The translations under genes were made by a program, and so were the position numbers. Positions 25,912 through 35,987 of a stretch of DNA of 50,819 bases are shown here, piece by piece. This stretch comes from Methylibium sp. Its GTDB lineage: Bacteria > Pseudomonadota > Gammaproteobacteria > Burkholderiales > Burkholderiaceae_C. The stretch spans positions 1 to 50,819 of the forward strand of contig NZ_JACDCW010000018.1 of NCBI RefSeq assembly GCF_013817345.1, read 5' to 3'. Every line of letters begins with the position of its first letter. Positions within the stretch are counted from its first letter, which is position 1. The notes beneath the pieces are model-generated. The model was given only the letters and a program-made list of their open reading frames with translations, was not told the DNA's origin and searched no databases.

Positions 25912-28209
25912 ATGAGCTTTATGGACAAGTTCACCGGTCGCGGCCAGCGTAAATCGTCTGCCGATCCGGCCGGCGAGATGGCCTTCGAGGACGCCTATCC
26001 GGCGGCGGACGACGTCGTGGGCGCAGCCGGTGGCGGCACCGCCACGCTCGATCTCGGCGGCCTGCGCGGCGCCGACTCGTCGATCATCACCGAGGCTGCG
26101 CCCTCCGAGCTGCCCAGCGATTTTCACGACTCGCGCGAGCACGTTTCCACGACCGGCGGCCTGCCGATGATCGGCACGCTGCCCATCGGCGAGCAGCAGC
26201 GCATGCTCGGCGGCGTGCTGCTGCTCGGCCTGATCGGCCTGGTCTTCGTCACGGTCAATTCGCTGAACACCGCCAACGAGAGTTCCAGTCGCGTGGCCGC
26301 TACCGGCGAGGTGCTGATGCAGTCGCAGCGGCTCGCGAAGTCGGTGTCGCAGGCGATGGTCGGCAACACGGCGGCTTTCCCCGAAGTGAAGGAAAGCGCC
26401 GGCGTGCTGGCGAACGCATCGCGGGGCCTGAGCCGCGGCAACGAGACGGTCAGTGCCGTGCCGGGTGCCGTTCAGCCCGCGCTCGAGCCGCTCATGCCGC
26501 TGATCGATCGCGCCGAGCAGAACGCCGCCACCGTGCTGGCGCAGCAGCAGACCCTGACGCAGGTGAGCGAGGCGCTGCGCAGCATCAACTTGCAGTCGTC
26601 CGACCTGCTCGAGATTGCCGAAACGGTCTCTTCGCTCAAGCTGCAACAGGACGCCACGCCGGCGGAGTTGTCGGCGGTGGGTCAGGTGGTCATGCTGACG
26701 CAGCGCATCGGCAAGTCGGCCAACGAATTCCTGACCGTCGAGGGCGTTTCTCCCGAGGCGGTGTTCCTGCTCGGCAAGGACCTGAACTCCTTCCGCGAGA
26801 TCACCCAGGGCCTGCTCGACGGCAATGCCGAACTGCGCCTGCCCGCCGCCCGCGACCCGGCCGTTCGTGAACGGCTCGAGGCGCTGCTCAGGGAGTACGA
26901 GGAGACACGCACGCAAGCCGGCGCGATCCTGGGCAATCTGCAGTCGCTGGTGTCGGCACGCGAGGCGCAGGCCGCGATCGTGGCCGACAGCGAGCCGCTG
27001 CGCAAAGGTTTCCAGGCGGTTCAGGCGCAACTGCAGGCGCTGGGCGGCCTGTCGACGGGCAACGTGTTCCTGATCGTGCTGTCGGTGCTGCTGGCGCTGG
27101 CGGGTATCGCCGGCCTGACCTACGTGTTCCTGCACGACCAGCGGGTCCGCGCTTCCATCGCCGACCAGCAGCGCGGCGCGGCGGAACGGCTCGAGCAGGA
27201 AGCCAAGCGCGTCAATGACGCCAACCAGGCGGCCATTTTGCGGCTGATGAACGAGCTGCAGACGGTGGCCGAAGGCGACCTGACGCAACAGGCCACGGTG
27301 ACCGAAGACATCACCGGCGCCATCGCCGACTCGGTGAACTACACCGTGGAAGAACTGCGCACGCTGGTTTCGCAGGTGCAGGACACGGTGTCGCGAGTGA
27401 CCGACACGACGCAGCAGGTGGAAGCCACGTCAACGGAACTGCTCGCCGCCTCCGACGAGCAGCTGCGCGAGATCCGCGAGACCGGCGAGTCGGTGCTGCA
27501 GATGGCCGGCCGAATCAACGGCGTGTCGGTGCAGGCGACGCAGTCGGCTCAGGTGGCGCGCCAGTCGCTGGTTGCCGCCGAGTCGGGCCTGCAGGCGGTG
27601 CAGAACGCCATCGGCGGCATGAACACGCTGCGCGATCAGATTCAGGACACCTCCAAGCGCATCAAGCGGCTGGGTGAAAGCTCGCAGGAGATCGGCGAAA
27701 TCACCGAACTCATCTCCGACATCACCGAGCAGACCAACGTGCTGGCGCTCAACGCCGCCATCCAGGCTGCCTCGGCCGGTGAGGCCGGTCGCGGCTTCTC
27801 GGTGGTCGCCGAAGAAGTGCAGCGGCTGGCCGAACGCTCCGGCGACGCGACCAAGCAGATCGCGGCCCTGGTGAAGACCATTCAGACCGACACCCAGGAC
27901 GCCGTGGCGGCCATGGAGCGCTCCACGCAGGGCGTGGTCGCCGGTGCGAAGCTGTCCGACAACGCCGGCACCGCGCTGGGCGAGATCGACCGCGTTTCGC
28001 GGCAGCTCTCCGAGCTGATCGAGGCCATTTCCGACGAAGCCTCGCGCGAGGCGCAATCGGCCAACGTGGTGGCCGCCAACATCCAGCACATCTTCGCGGT
28101 GACCGAACAGACGGGCGAGGGCACGCGCTCCACCGCCCAACTCGTGCGCGAGCTGTCGAAGTCGGCCGAAGAACTCAAGACCTCGGTCGCGCGGTTCAAG
28201 ATCAACTGA
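25912..28209 (+). CDS. pilJ: Methyl-accepting chemotaxis protein PilJ
   Basis: A 765-residue inner-membrane receptor of the Pil-Chp system. A Gly/Ala-rich cytoplasmic leader of about 98 residues precedes TM1 ([19 protein letters not shown]). Then come a long helical periplasmic region with type IV pili sensor repeats (about 125-380), TM2 ([23 protein letters not shown]), a HAMP-like region, and the coiled-coil signalling domain with the conserved hairpin tip [20 protein letters not shown]. No C-terminal CheR-tethering pentapeptide is seen. The start has GAGAGG upstream. Confidence 0.95.
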   Translation: MSFMDKFTGRGQRKSSADPAGEMAFEDAYPAADDVVGAAGGGTATLDLGGLRGADSSIITEAAPSELPSDFHDSREHVSTTGGLPMIGTLPIGEQQRMLGGVLLLGLIGLVFVTVNSLNTANESSSRVAATGEVLMQSQRLAKSVSQAMVGNTAAFPEVKESAGVLANASRGLSRGNETVSAVPGAVQPALEPLMPLIDRAEQNAATVLAQQQTLTQVSEALRSINLQSSDLLEIAETVSSLKLQQDATPAELSAVGQVVMLTQRIGKSANEFLTVEGVSPEAVFLLGKDLNSFREITQGLLDGNAELRLPAARDPAVRERLEALLREYEETRTQAGAILGNLQSLVSAREAQAAIVADSEPLRKGFQAVQAQLQALGGLSTGNVFLIVLSVLLALAGIAGLTYVFLHDQRVRASIADQQRGAAERLEQEAKRVNDANQAAILRLMNELQTVAEGDLTQQATVTEDITGAIADSVNYTVEELRTLVSQVQDTVSRVTDTTQQVEATSTELLAASDEQLREIRETGESVLQMAGRINGVSVQATQSAQVARQSLVAAESGLQAVQNAIGGMNTLRDQIQDTSKRIKRLGESSQEIGEITELISDITEQTNVLALNAAIQAASAGEAGRGFSVVAEEVQRLAERSGDATKQIAALVKTIQTDTQDAVAAMERSTQGVVAGAKLSDNAGTALGEIDRVSRQLSELIEAISDEASREAQSANVVAANIQHIFAVTEQTGEGTRSTAQLVRELSKSAEELKTSVARFKIN

Positions 28210-28269
28210 CGCGGCGCCGGCGCCGAAAGGCGCGGGGCGACCGCGCAGCACATGCACACAAGGCAGCCG

Positions 28270-31200
28270 ATGCAAAGCCAACCGGACACCCTCGACGACG
28301 TCAGCGCCCTCGCGTGGGTGCAAGAGGAATTGCGCAAGTCGCTCGATGCGGCTCACAAGTCCTTGCGGCGCACGCTCAAGGAAACCGAATCCACCTACGG
28401 CTCCGATCTCGACGACGTCGAGCCGGCGCTGCTGCGCACTGCGCGCGGCCACCTGCACCAGGGCATCGGCGTGCTGGAACTGGTCGGCCTGCCCGCCGGT
28501 GCCGCCATGCTGCGCGCCAGCGAGGCGGTGGTGCAGCGCTACATCGCCAAGCCGCACAAGCTCGACAATGCCTCGGTCGAGGCGATCGAGCGAGCGTCCT
28601 TCGCGCTGCTCGACTACCTGGCCCGGCGCCTGGCCGGCAAGCCGGTCTCGCCCGTGGCGATGTTCCCGCAGTACAAGGCGGTGCAGGAAGCCGCCGGTGC
28701 CGAACGCATCCATCCGGCCGACCTGTGGCCGCAGGACTGGCAATGGCATGCGGTCGCTGCAGAGCCTGACGTGGCGCCGCGGGCAGCCGACCTGGGCACC
28801 ACCGCGGAGTTCGAGTCGCAGGTGCTGACGCTGATGCGCCGACCCGGCCCGCAGATCACTGAGCGGCTGAGCGAGCTCAGCGCCGGTCTGGCCAGTGCTG
28901 CCGCTCAGTTGTCTCAGCAAAGCCACATCGCAACGTTGTGGCAGTTGGCTGCGGCCTTCTTCGAGGCGCAGTCCTGCGGGCTGCTGGCGCCCGACGTCTA
29001 CACCAAGCGCCTGACCTCGCGTCTGCTCGCCCAGCTGCGCAACCAGCAGCGCGGCGATGCCACCGCCGGCGAGCGGCTGGCGCAGGATCTGAGCTTTTTC
29101 TGCGCCCAGGCGGCCGCGCCGAGCGGCGAACAAGCGCCGCGCCTGGCGGCGGTGCGCTGTGCCTACCCGCTGAGCCGCGATGCCGCGCCCGGCGACTACG
29201 CCACGGTTGCGCTCGGCCGCCATGACCCGGCCTGGGTCACGCAGGCCAGAAAGCGCGTCGGCAGCGCCAAGGATTCGTGGTCGGCCGTGGCGGGTGGCGA
29301 GATGCACCGCTTCGCCGGCCTGAACGAGCAGTTCGCGCTGGTCGCCGATTCGCTCAAGCGGCTGGTGCCCGGCGGCGAAGTGCTCGGCGAGGCCCTCTCG
29401 CGCGCGGTTGGCCACACCGTGCACGCCGCCAGCGCGCCGGCATCGGCGCTAGCGATGGAAATTGCCACCAGCGTGCTCTATCTCGAAGCCGCGCTGGAAG
29501 ACGGCGCCTTCGACCACCCCGATCAGGTCGCACGCATTGCGCGTCTGGCCCAGCGCATCGACGCCGTACACGGCGGCGCCCCCCCCGAGCCGCTCGAGCC
29601 CTGGATGGAGGAGCTGTACCGCCGCGTCTCCGACCGCCAGACGCTGGGCAGCGTGGTGCAGGAGTTGCGTGCGGCGCTGTCCGAATCCGAAAAGCTGATC
29701 GACCAGTTCTTCCGCGCGCCGACCGAGCCGGCCGTGCTGATTCCGGTGCCGGCACAGCTGCAGACCATGCGCGGCGTGTTGTCGGTGCTCGGCCTCGATC
29801 AGGCCACCCATGCGGTGCTGCGCATGCGCGACGACGTCGATGCGCTGGTCGCAGCCGGCAGCGAGGCGCGCCATCAGCAGGCTCTGTTCGAACGCCTGGC
29901 CGGCAACCTCAGCGCCCTGAGTTTTCTGATCGACCTGCTGGGCGTTCAGCCGCAGGCGGCCAAGTCGATGTTCAACTTCGATGCCGCAAGCGGCATCCTG
30001 GTTTCGCAACTGGTGCGCCATGCGTCTCCGCTGGAGGCCGCTGCCTCCAGCCGGCTCGAGCCCGCCTTGATCGCCCAGGCTCAGGAACTCGCCGATGGCG
30101 CCAGCGCGACGATGCCGCTGGACGAGGTCTCGGAGCAGATCGAACGCCTCTCGCTCACACCGGAGGTGTCGGCGCAGCCGGAACTGGTCGCCAGCCTGTC
30201 GAGCGCTCAGGCGGCGCTCCAGCAGGCGAGCGCGCCGGGCGCCGGCGTTGCGTCGGAGTCGGCCCTGCGTGAGCAGCTGGCCGGCGCCCTGGCCGGTTTC
30301 GTCTCCACCGCGTCGGACCCGGTCGGGCTGGACGCGGCGGGCCCGGTTTCCTCCGCGCGCATGCCGCTCATGTCGCTCGCGCCCAGCGCGCCGGTCGAAG
30401 TGACGGGCCTGGAAGGCGACGACGAGATGCGCGAGATCTTCCTCGAGGAAGCGCGCGAGGTGCTGCAAGCGGCCGGCGAAGCGCTGGCCGCGCTGCGAGA
30501 ACAGAACGACGACGCCGCCCAGCTCACCACCATGCGGCGCGCCTTCCACACGCTCAAGGGCAGTTCGCGGATGGTCGGGCTGAACGACTTCGGCGAAGCC
30601 GCCTGGTCCTGCGAGCAGCTCTACAACGCCTGGCTGGCCAGCCAGCAGCCGGCCGGCGACGACTTGCTGGCTTGCAGCGAGCAGGCGCTCGGCTACTTGG
30701 CCGCCTGGGTCGAGGGCATCGCCGAGGGCGACGCTTCCGGGTGGCGCAGCGGGCTGGTACGGCGCGCCGCCGACGCCTTGCGCATCGGGGGGAGCTGGTC
30801 GGGATCGATCGACGAAGCCGCGCCGATCACCGTGCCGGGCGTGATGATCACGCTGCCGGAAGTGCCGCTGCCCTTCGAGTTGCCGGCGGCCAGCGATCTC
30901 GACCTGGCGCCTGCAACGGATTCGGCGCCGCCGGTGTCTGCTCCGACGACGAGCGCCGAAGCACTCGCTGAGCCGGCCGCTCCGCCGGGGCTCGATTTCA
31001 CCTTCGATCTCAGCGACGAGGCCCCCACGCCGGCGCCCGCTGAGCCGCCGCAGCTTCTGGACTTCGAGCAGGCGCTGGCCGACATCGACCTGTCGCTGGA
31101 CCCGAGCCCCGGCGCGGCGCGGGAAGTGCCGGCGCTCGAAGAGGCCATTGAGCCGCACACGTTCGACGTTGCACCGACCGAGCCGATGTCGTTCGAAGGC

Positions 31201-34200
31201 CCCGATACGGCCGGTCTCGACGAGGCGGTCATCACCACGCTTCATCTGGACATGCCCGCCGCACCGCCGCAGGCTGTTGACGCGCCGGACGACGTGGCGA
31301 GTGAAACCGGCGGGCTCGAGCAGGGAGCGCAAGACGACGCATGGCCTGCGCCGTCTGTCGAGGCCGCGACTGTCGCGGCAGTGGATTCGCTCGAAGCCGA
31401 AGCCATTCCGGTGGCCGAGGTGGCCCGCATCGACGATGACGCCGCCGAACGCGGCGAGACAGCCGCCGAGAGTGCTGAAGACGCGGGGACCGAGGCCTAC
31501 AACGATCAGGTCAAGCAGGTCGGGCCGCTTCGCATCGGCATCCCGCTGTTCAACATCTTCCTCAACGAGGCCGACGAGTTGTCGCGCCGGCTCGGCACCG
31601 AGCTGGCCGAGTGGGCGCACGAGCTGCATCGCCCGGTCGGCGAGACGGCCGTCGCGCTCGCGCATTCGCTGGCCGGTAGCTCGGCCACCGTGGGCTTCGC
31701 CGATCTCTCGGTGCTGGCCCGCCAGCTCGAGCACGCCCTGATGCGCTCCGACAGCCTCGGCGGCGGCACGCCGGCCGACGCGCAACTGTTCATGGCCGGT
31801 GCCGACGAAGTCCGGCGCCTGCTGCACCAGTTCGCTGCCGGTTTCCTGAAGTCCCCGCCGCCCGGGCTGATGGAGCAGCTGGCCGCGCACGAGCTCGAAC
31901 TGGTGCGCCGACCCGACGCCCGCGCGTCCACGCTGGGCGACCTGCCCGCGACCGACGCTTTCGCGGCGCCGCCACCCGCCCCCGATGAACAAGCGCCCGC
32001 GGCGGTCGATGCGCCGCAACCGCACGCCACGCAGGCGCCGGAAGCGCCGCACGACGCGCCGGCTGCGGGCCCCTACGCTGCACTGGGCCAAGCCGAGTTC
32101 AAGCCCTTCACTGCGCTTGCGGCCGAGCCGCAGCGAGCCGCGCCGTTGCTGGCGCTCGACAGTGACGAGGACATCGACTCGGTCGATGCGGTCGACGCCG
32201 ATCTGTTCGTGTTCTTCGAGGAAGAGGCCCAGGAGCTGCTGCCCGAGTTGAGTTCGTACCTGCGCGACTGGACCGAGCAGCCGGGCGAGCCAGCGCATGC
32301 CGGTGCCGCCATGCGCACTTTGCACACGCTCAAGGGCGGCGCGCGGCTGGCCGGTGCCATGCGCCTGGGTGAGCGCGCGCACCGCCTGGAAACCGCCATC
32401 GAACACCTGCTGGCCCGCGATGCGGCGGGCCGCGAGGAGATCGAGGGCCTGCTCGGCCGGGCAGATGCGCTCAGCGCGACTTTCGAGGCGCTGCGCCAGC
32501 GTGACGCGCTGGCCTACGAAGCCGCTCAAGCCGTCGCCGTCGCGGCGCTGGCTCAGGATGCGTTGCAGGCGCCCGGCGTTGTCGAACCCGCGCCGCCCGC
32601 CTCGGGCTTTGCGGTGCTGGCTTCCCTGGGGCCTCAGGACACTGCCCCGGCTGAAGCGCCGCCTGTGACGGTGCCGGTCGGTGAAACGCCCGCGTCCCCG
32701 AGCGTCGAAACAACCCGGCCGTCCAGCGGCACGGAGATCGACTGGTCGCGTTTTGCCACGGCCGGCCCGGCCGCGGCGACGACGCAGCCGGCCTCCGCAC
32801 GCGCGCCCCTGGCCTCCGCCGCCGCGGTGCGGGTGCGCACCCAGCTGCTCGACCGCATGGTCAATCAGGCGGGCGAGGTCAGCATTACCCGCGCGCGGCT
32901 CGAGTCCGAGGTCGGACAGATCAAGAGCTCGCTCGGCGACCTGACTGAAAACCTGGAGCGCCTGCGTGGCCAACTGCGCGACATCGAGCTGCAGGCCGAA
33001 ACGCAGATGAGCACGCGCATGGAAGCCGCCAAGGCCGCCGCGCAGAGCTTCGATCCGCTGGAATTCGACCGTTTCACGCGCTTCCAGGAGCTCACGCGGA
33101 TGATGGCCGAGTCGGTCAACGACGTGGCCACCGTGCAGCGCACCCTGCAGCGCACGCTGGAGACGGCGGAAGACGAGCTGGCGGTGCAGCAGCGGCTGAC
33201 TCGCGACCTGCAGGACGACCTGTTGCGCACCCGCATGGTGGAGTTCGAAGGCTTGTCCGAGCGCCTGTACCGCGTGGTGCGCCAGGCGGCCAAGGAAACC
33301 GGCAAGCAGGTGCGGCTGGACATCGTCGGCGGCTCGATCGAAGTCGACCGCGGCGTACTGGACCGCATGACCGGCGCCTTCGAGCACCTGCTGCGCAACT
33401 GCATCACGCATGGCATCGAGACGCCGGCGGAGCGCGCCGCCGCAGGCAAGGACCCGTCGGGCAGCGTGCTGGTCACGCTGCATCAGGAAGGCAATGAGGT
33501 CAGCGTCGAATTCCGCGACGACGGCGCCGGCCTGGATCTGAAGCGCATCCGCGACAAGGCGGTGGCCATGGGTCTGCTCGACGCCGACGCCACGCATGCC
33601 GATGCTGAACTCGCCAACATGATTTTCATGCCCGGCCTGACCACCGCGGACTCCGTGACCGAGCTGGCGGGACGTGGCGTCGGCATGGATGTGGTTCGTG
33701 CGGAGGTCAATGCCTTGGGCGGGCGGATCGAAACCGCCACGGCGGCCGGGCAGGGAACCAGTTTCAAACTGGTGCTGCCGCTGACCACGGCCGTCACTCA
33801 AGTCGTGATGCTGCGTTGCGGCACGGCGACCGTCGCCGTGCCGGCCACCCTGGTCGAGATCGTGCGGCGCGCCAGCCCGGACGAGATCGAGGCCGGCTAC
33901 TCCAGCGGCACCTACAGCCATGGCGATCACAGCCTGCCGTTCTTCTGGCTCGGCGCGCTGCTGCAGGCGAACACCGGCAGCACTGAAGTGCCCGGGCGCA
34001 CCCGGCCGGTGGTCGTGGTGCGTTCGGCCCAGCAGCGCGTGGTGCTGCACATTGACGAGGTGCTGGGCAACCAGGAAGTCGTGGTCAAGAACCTTGGCCC
34101 GCAGCTTTCGCGCCTGCCCGGTCTGGCCGGCATGACGCTGCTGGCCTCGGGCGCCGTGGCCCTGATCTACAACCCGGTCGCCTTGGCCACGGTCTATGGC

Positions 34201-34671
34201 GAGGCGGCACGCCGCACCACCGCCGCGGCCCGCAGCAACGCTCAGCTGCAGCCGCATTTGCAGGAGATTGCAGCCGTCGCGGCGCCGGCCACGCCCCTGA
34301 TCCTGGTGGTCGACGACTCGCTGACGGTGCGCCGCGTGACGCAGCGCCTGCTGGTGCGCGAGGGCTACCGCGTCGTGCTCGCCAAGGACGGCCTGGAGGC
34401 GCTCGAGCGTCTGGCCGACGAACGCCCGACGGTCGTGCTGTCGGACATCGAGATGCCCCGCATGGACGGTTTCGACCTGGTGCGCAACATCCGCGGCGAC
34501 GCCAGGTTGTCGGCGCTGCCGGTCATCATGATCACCTCGCGCATTGCCCAGAAGCACCGCGAGTACGCCGCCGAACTCGGCGTGAATCACTACCTCGGCA
34601 AGCCGTACAGCGAAGAGGAATTGCTTGCGCTGATCGGACGTTATTGCGCCGAGCAGTCGGCGCTGAGCTGA
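28270..34671 (+). CDS. chpA: Chemosensory hybrid histidine kinase ChpA/CheA with multiple HPt domains
   Basis: The central kinase of the Pil-Chp system; 2133 residues. N-terminal HPt-like helical domains appear degenerate (for example GHLHQGIGVLELVG and LQTMRGVLSVLGLDQ, which lack HxxKG). Three further HPt modules keep a phosphorylatable histidine: His760 (HTLKGSS), His1132 (HSLAGSS) and His1352 (HTLKGGA). Long acidic Pro/Ala-rich linkers separate them. Then follow a dimerisation helix pair, HATPase_c (N-box RNCITHGIE with Asn1710; FRDDGAGLDLKRI), a CheW-like domain and a C-terminal receiver (Asp2059, VLSDIEMPRMDG). Pseudomonas ChpA is larger (about 2470) with more phosphotransfer sites. The ATG at 28270 has AAGG 6 nt upstream; an ATG at 28252 is possible. 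Confidence 0.95.
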   Translation: MQSQPDTLDDVSALAWVQEELRKSLDAAHKSLRRTLKETESTYGSDLDDVEPALLRTARGHLHQGIGVLELVGLPAGAAMLRASEAVVQRYIAKPHKLDNASVEAIERASFALLDYLARRLAGKPVSPVAMFPQYKAVQEAAGAERIHPADLWPQDWQWHAVAAEPDVAPRAADLGTTAEFESQVLTLMRRPGPQITERLSELSAGLASAAAQLSQQSHIATLWQLAAAFFEAQSCGLLAPDVYTKRLTSRLLAQLRNQQRGDATAGERLAQDLSFFCAQAAAPSGEQAPRLAAVRCAYPLSRDAAPGDYATVALGRHDPAWVTQARKRVGSAKDSWSAVAGGEMHRFAGLNEQFALVADSLKRLVPGGEVLGEALSRAVGHTVHAASAPASALAMEIATSVLYLEAALEDGAFDHPDQVARIARLAQRIDAVHGGAPPEPLEPWMEELYRRVSDRQTLGSVVQELRAALSESEKLIDQFFRAPTEPAVLIPVPAQLQTMRGVLSVLGLDQATHAVLRMRDDVDALVAAGSEARHQQALFERLAGNLSALSFLIDLLGVQPQAAKSMFNFDAASGILVSQLVRHASPLEAAASSRLEPALIAQAQELADGASATMPLDEVSEQIERLSLTPEVSAQPELVASLSSAQAALQQASAPGAGVASESALREQLAGALAGFVSTASDPVGLDAAGPVSSARMPLMSLAPSAPVEVTGLEGDDEMREIFLEEAREVLQAAGEALAALREQNDDAAQLTTMRRAFHTLKGSSRMVGLNDFGEAAWSCEQLYNAWLASQQPAGDDLLACSEQALGYLAAWVEGIAEGDASGWRSGLVRRAADALRIGGSWSGSIDEAAPITVPGVMITLPEVPLPFELPAASDLDLAPATDSAPPVSAPTTSAEALAEPAAPPGLDFTFDLSDEAPTPAPAEPPQLLDFEQALADIDLSLDPSPGAAREVPALEEAIEPHTFDVAPTEPMSFEGPDTAGLDEAVITTLHLDMPAAPPQAVDAPDDVASETGGLEQGAQDDAWPAPSVEAATVAAVDSLEAEAIPVAEVARIDDDAAERGETAAESAEDAGTEAYNDQVKQVGPLRIGIPLFNIFLNEADELSRRLGTELAEWAHELHRPVGETAVALAHSLAGSSATVGFADLSVLARQLEHALMRSDSLGGGTPADAQLFMAGADEVRRLLHQFAAGFLKSPPPGLMEQLAAHELELVRRPDARASTLGDLPATDAFAAPPPAPDEQAPAAVDAPQPHATQAPEAPHDAPAAGPYAALGQAEFKPFTALAAEPQRAAPLLALDSDEDIDSVDAVDADLFVFFEEEAQELLPELSSYLRDWTEQPGEPAHAGAAMRTLHTLKGGARLAGAMRLGERAHRLETAIEHLLARDAAGREEIEGLLGRADALSATFEALRQRDALAYEAAQAVAVAALAQDALQAPGVVEPAPPASGFAVLASLGPQDTAPAEAPPVTVPVGETPASPSVETTRPSSGTEIDWSRFATAGPAAATTQPASARAPLASAAAVRVRTQLLDRMVNQAGEVSITRARLESEVGQIKSSLGDLTENLERLRGQLRDIELQAETQMSTRMEAAKAAAQSFDPLEFDRFTRFQELTRMMAESVNDVATVQRTLQRTLETAEDELAVQQRLTRDLQDDLLRTRMVEFEGLSERLYRVVRQAAKETGKQVRLDIVGGSIEVDRGVLDRMTGAFEHLLRNCITHGIETPAERAAAGKDPSGSVLVTLHQEGNEVSVEFRDDGAGLDLKRIRDKAVAMGLLDADATHADAELANMIFMPGLTTADSVTELAGRGVGMDVVRAEVNALGGRIETATAAGQGTSFKLVLPLTTAVTQVVMLRCGTATVAVPATLVEIVRRASPDEIEAGYSSGTYSHGDHSLPFFWLGALLQANTGSTEVPGRTRPVVVVRSAQQRVVLHIDEVLGNQEVVVKNLGPQLSRLPGLAGMTLLASGAVALIYNPVALATVYGEAARRTTAAARSNAQLQPHLQEIAAVAAPATPLILVVDDSLTVRRVTQRLLVREGYRVVLAKDGLEALERLADERPTVVLSDIEMPRMDGFDLVRNIRGDARLSALPVIMITSRIAQKHREYAAELGVNHYLGKPYSEEELLALIGRYCAEQSALS

Positions 34672-34696
34672 GCCGGCGCCGAGCGGCTTTGCGGCT

Positions 34697-35167
34697 TTAC
34701 ACCGCGCCGTCGTAGCCCTGCTGACGCCAGGCCTCGAAGACCGCCACAGCCACGGCGTTCGACAGGTTCAGGCTGCGCTGGCCGGGGCGCATCGGCAGAC
34801 GCACGCGCTGTGCCGGGGCGAAGCGCTCGAGCACGGCGGCGTCCAGACCGCGTGTCTCGCTGCCGAACACCAACCAATCGCCGCGCTGCCACGGGACTTC
34901 GGCGAACGGCGTGGCGCCGCGCGTCGTGAACGCGAACAGCCGCGCTGCAACAGGCGCCTGGTGAGCGAGCAGGGCGGCCCACGATGCGTGACGGTGCACG
35001 GCGGCGTACTCGTGATAGTCGAGTCCCGCGCGCTGCAGCAGCTTGTCTTCCATCGAAAAACCCAGCGGCTCCACGAGATGGAGCGTGCAGCCGGTGTTGG
35101 CGGCCAGGCGGATCACGTTGCCGGTGTTCGGGGGGATCTCCGGTTGCACGAGAACGATGTTGAACAT
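34697..35167 (-). CDS. trmL: tRNA (cytidine/uridine-34 2'-O)-methyltransferase TrmL
   Basis: A 156-residue SPOUT-fold enzyme that 2'-O-methylates the wobble base of tRNA-Leu isoacceptors. MFNIVLVQPEIPPNTGNVIRLAANTG, the knot motifs VFGSETRGL and RSLNLSNAVAVAVFEAWRQ are all present. It converges with chpA (25-bp gap) and lies 68 bp downstream of comF on the same strand. Confidence 0.95.
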   Translation of the reverse strand: MFNIVLVQPEIPPNTGNVIRLAANTGCTLHLVEPLGFSMEDKLLQRAGLDYHEYAAVHRHASWAALLAHQAPVAARLFAFTTRGATPFAEVPWQRGDWLVFGSETRGLDAAVLERFAPAQRVRLPMRPGQRSLNLSNAVAVAVFEAWRQQGYDGAV

Positions 35168-35235
35168 GCGGTGCGGCGTGGGTCCGAGGATGAAAGCGAG
35201 AGCGCAGAGCGGTTGTCCGCAGGGCGGGCGGCGGC

Positions 35236-35961
35236 TCAGGCGGGCGTGCGCGCGAAGACCCAGACCTGCACTTCGGCTGCGCCGCTCGTCAGCAGCAGCC
35301 GCGAGAGTTCGCCGAGCGTTGCGCCGGTGGTCATGACGTCGTCGATCAGTGCGACGCGCGAGCCTTGCAGCCGGGCCCTCGGCGCGATGGCGAAGGCGCC
35401 GCGCACATTGGGGCCGCGCTGTTCGCGCGGCAGGGCGATCTGGTGCGGCGTGTCGGTGACGCGCAGCAGTGCGTCGGCGCTGCAGCCCAGATGCAAACGC
35501 CTGGCCAGTTGTGCCGCAAGGAGACCCGCCTGGTTGTAGCCGCGCTCGCGCAAACGGGCGGCTGAGAGCGGCATCGGCAACAGCAGGTCGACTCCCGCGG
35601 CCGGCGTGGGTATCCGTGCCGCCAGCAAGCCGGCCAGCGCCGGTAGCAGATCGAGTGCGGCGTGGAACTTGAAGGCCGTGAGCAGCCCGTCCCAGGGATA
35701 GCCGTAGTCGCAGGCCGCGATGGCGCGTGACCAGGGAGGCGGAGCGCGCAGGCAGGCGCCGCAAAGCGGCTTTCCGCTCGGAGCCCGCAGCGCGCAGCGA
35801 TGACAGCGCGGGACGTCGGCCGCGAAGCGCAAGGCGCAGTCGGTGCATATGCGCGCGGCAGCGCCGACGGTATCGGCATGGCAGACCGCGCAGCGGTTGG
35901 GCCAGTGGTCGCGCCAGGAGCTCAGGCCGCGCAGCGGGCGGGGGTGCGAACGGCTCGGCAT
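35236..35961 (-). CDS. ComF-family phosphoribosyltransferase-like protein
   Basis: A 241-residue protein with an N-terminal Cys4-type zinc region (CAVC, CTDC, CHRC, CGAC) and a C-terminal PRTase domain with the PRPP loop VALIDDVMTTGATLGELS. LLLPMPLSAARLRERGYNQAGLLA is the ComF signature. ComF/GntX proteins are linked to DNA uptake or nutrient use, but the biochemical role is unresolved. A pilus cluster next door makes a transformation link thinkable, but only as inference. The ATG at 35961 is 26 bp from the divergent methyltransferase gene. Confidence 0.9.
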   Translation of the reverse strand: MPSRSHPRPLRGLSSWRDHWPNRCAVCHADTVGAAARICTDCALRFAADVPRCHRCALRAPSGKPLCGACLRAPPPWSRAIAACDYGYPWDGLLTAFKFHAALDLLPALAGLLAARIPTPAAGVDLLLPMPLSAARLRERGYNQAGLLAAQLARRLHLGCSADALLRVTDTPHQIALPREQRGPNVRGAFAIAPRARLQGSRVALIDDVMTTGATLGELSRLLLTSGAAEVQVWVFARTPA

Positions 35962-35987
35962 GAGCGGCTCAATATACTGCCGCGCCG

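Noticed and set aside
29449-34590. A very long open frame (about 1700 codons) on the strand opposite chpA
   Set aside because: High third-position GC leaves the antisense frame without stops. The plus strand encodes an unmistakable HPt/kinase/receiver protein, while the antisense product is Arg/His/Gln-rich with no recognisable domain.
34672-34696. Terminator between convergent chpA and trmL
   Set aside because: Only short GC-rich complementarity and no T-run of useful length in the 25-bp gap.
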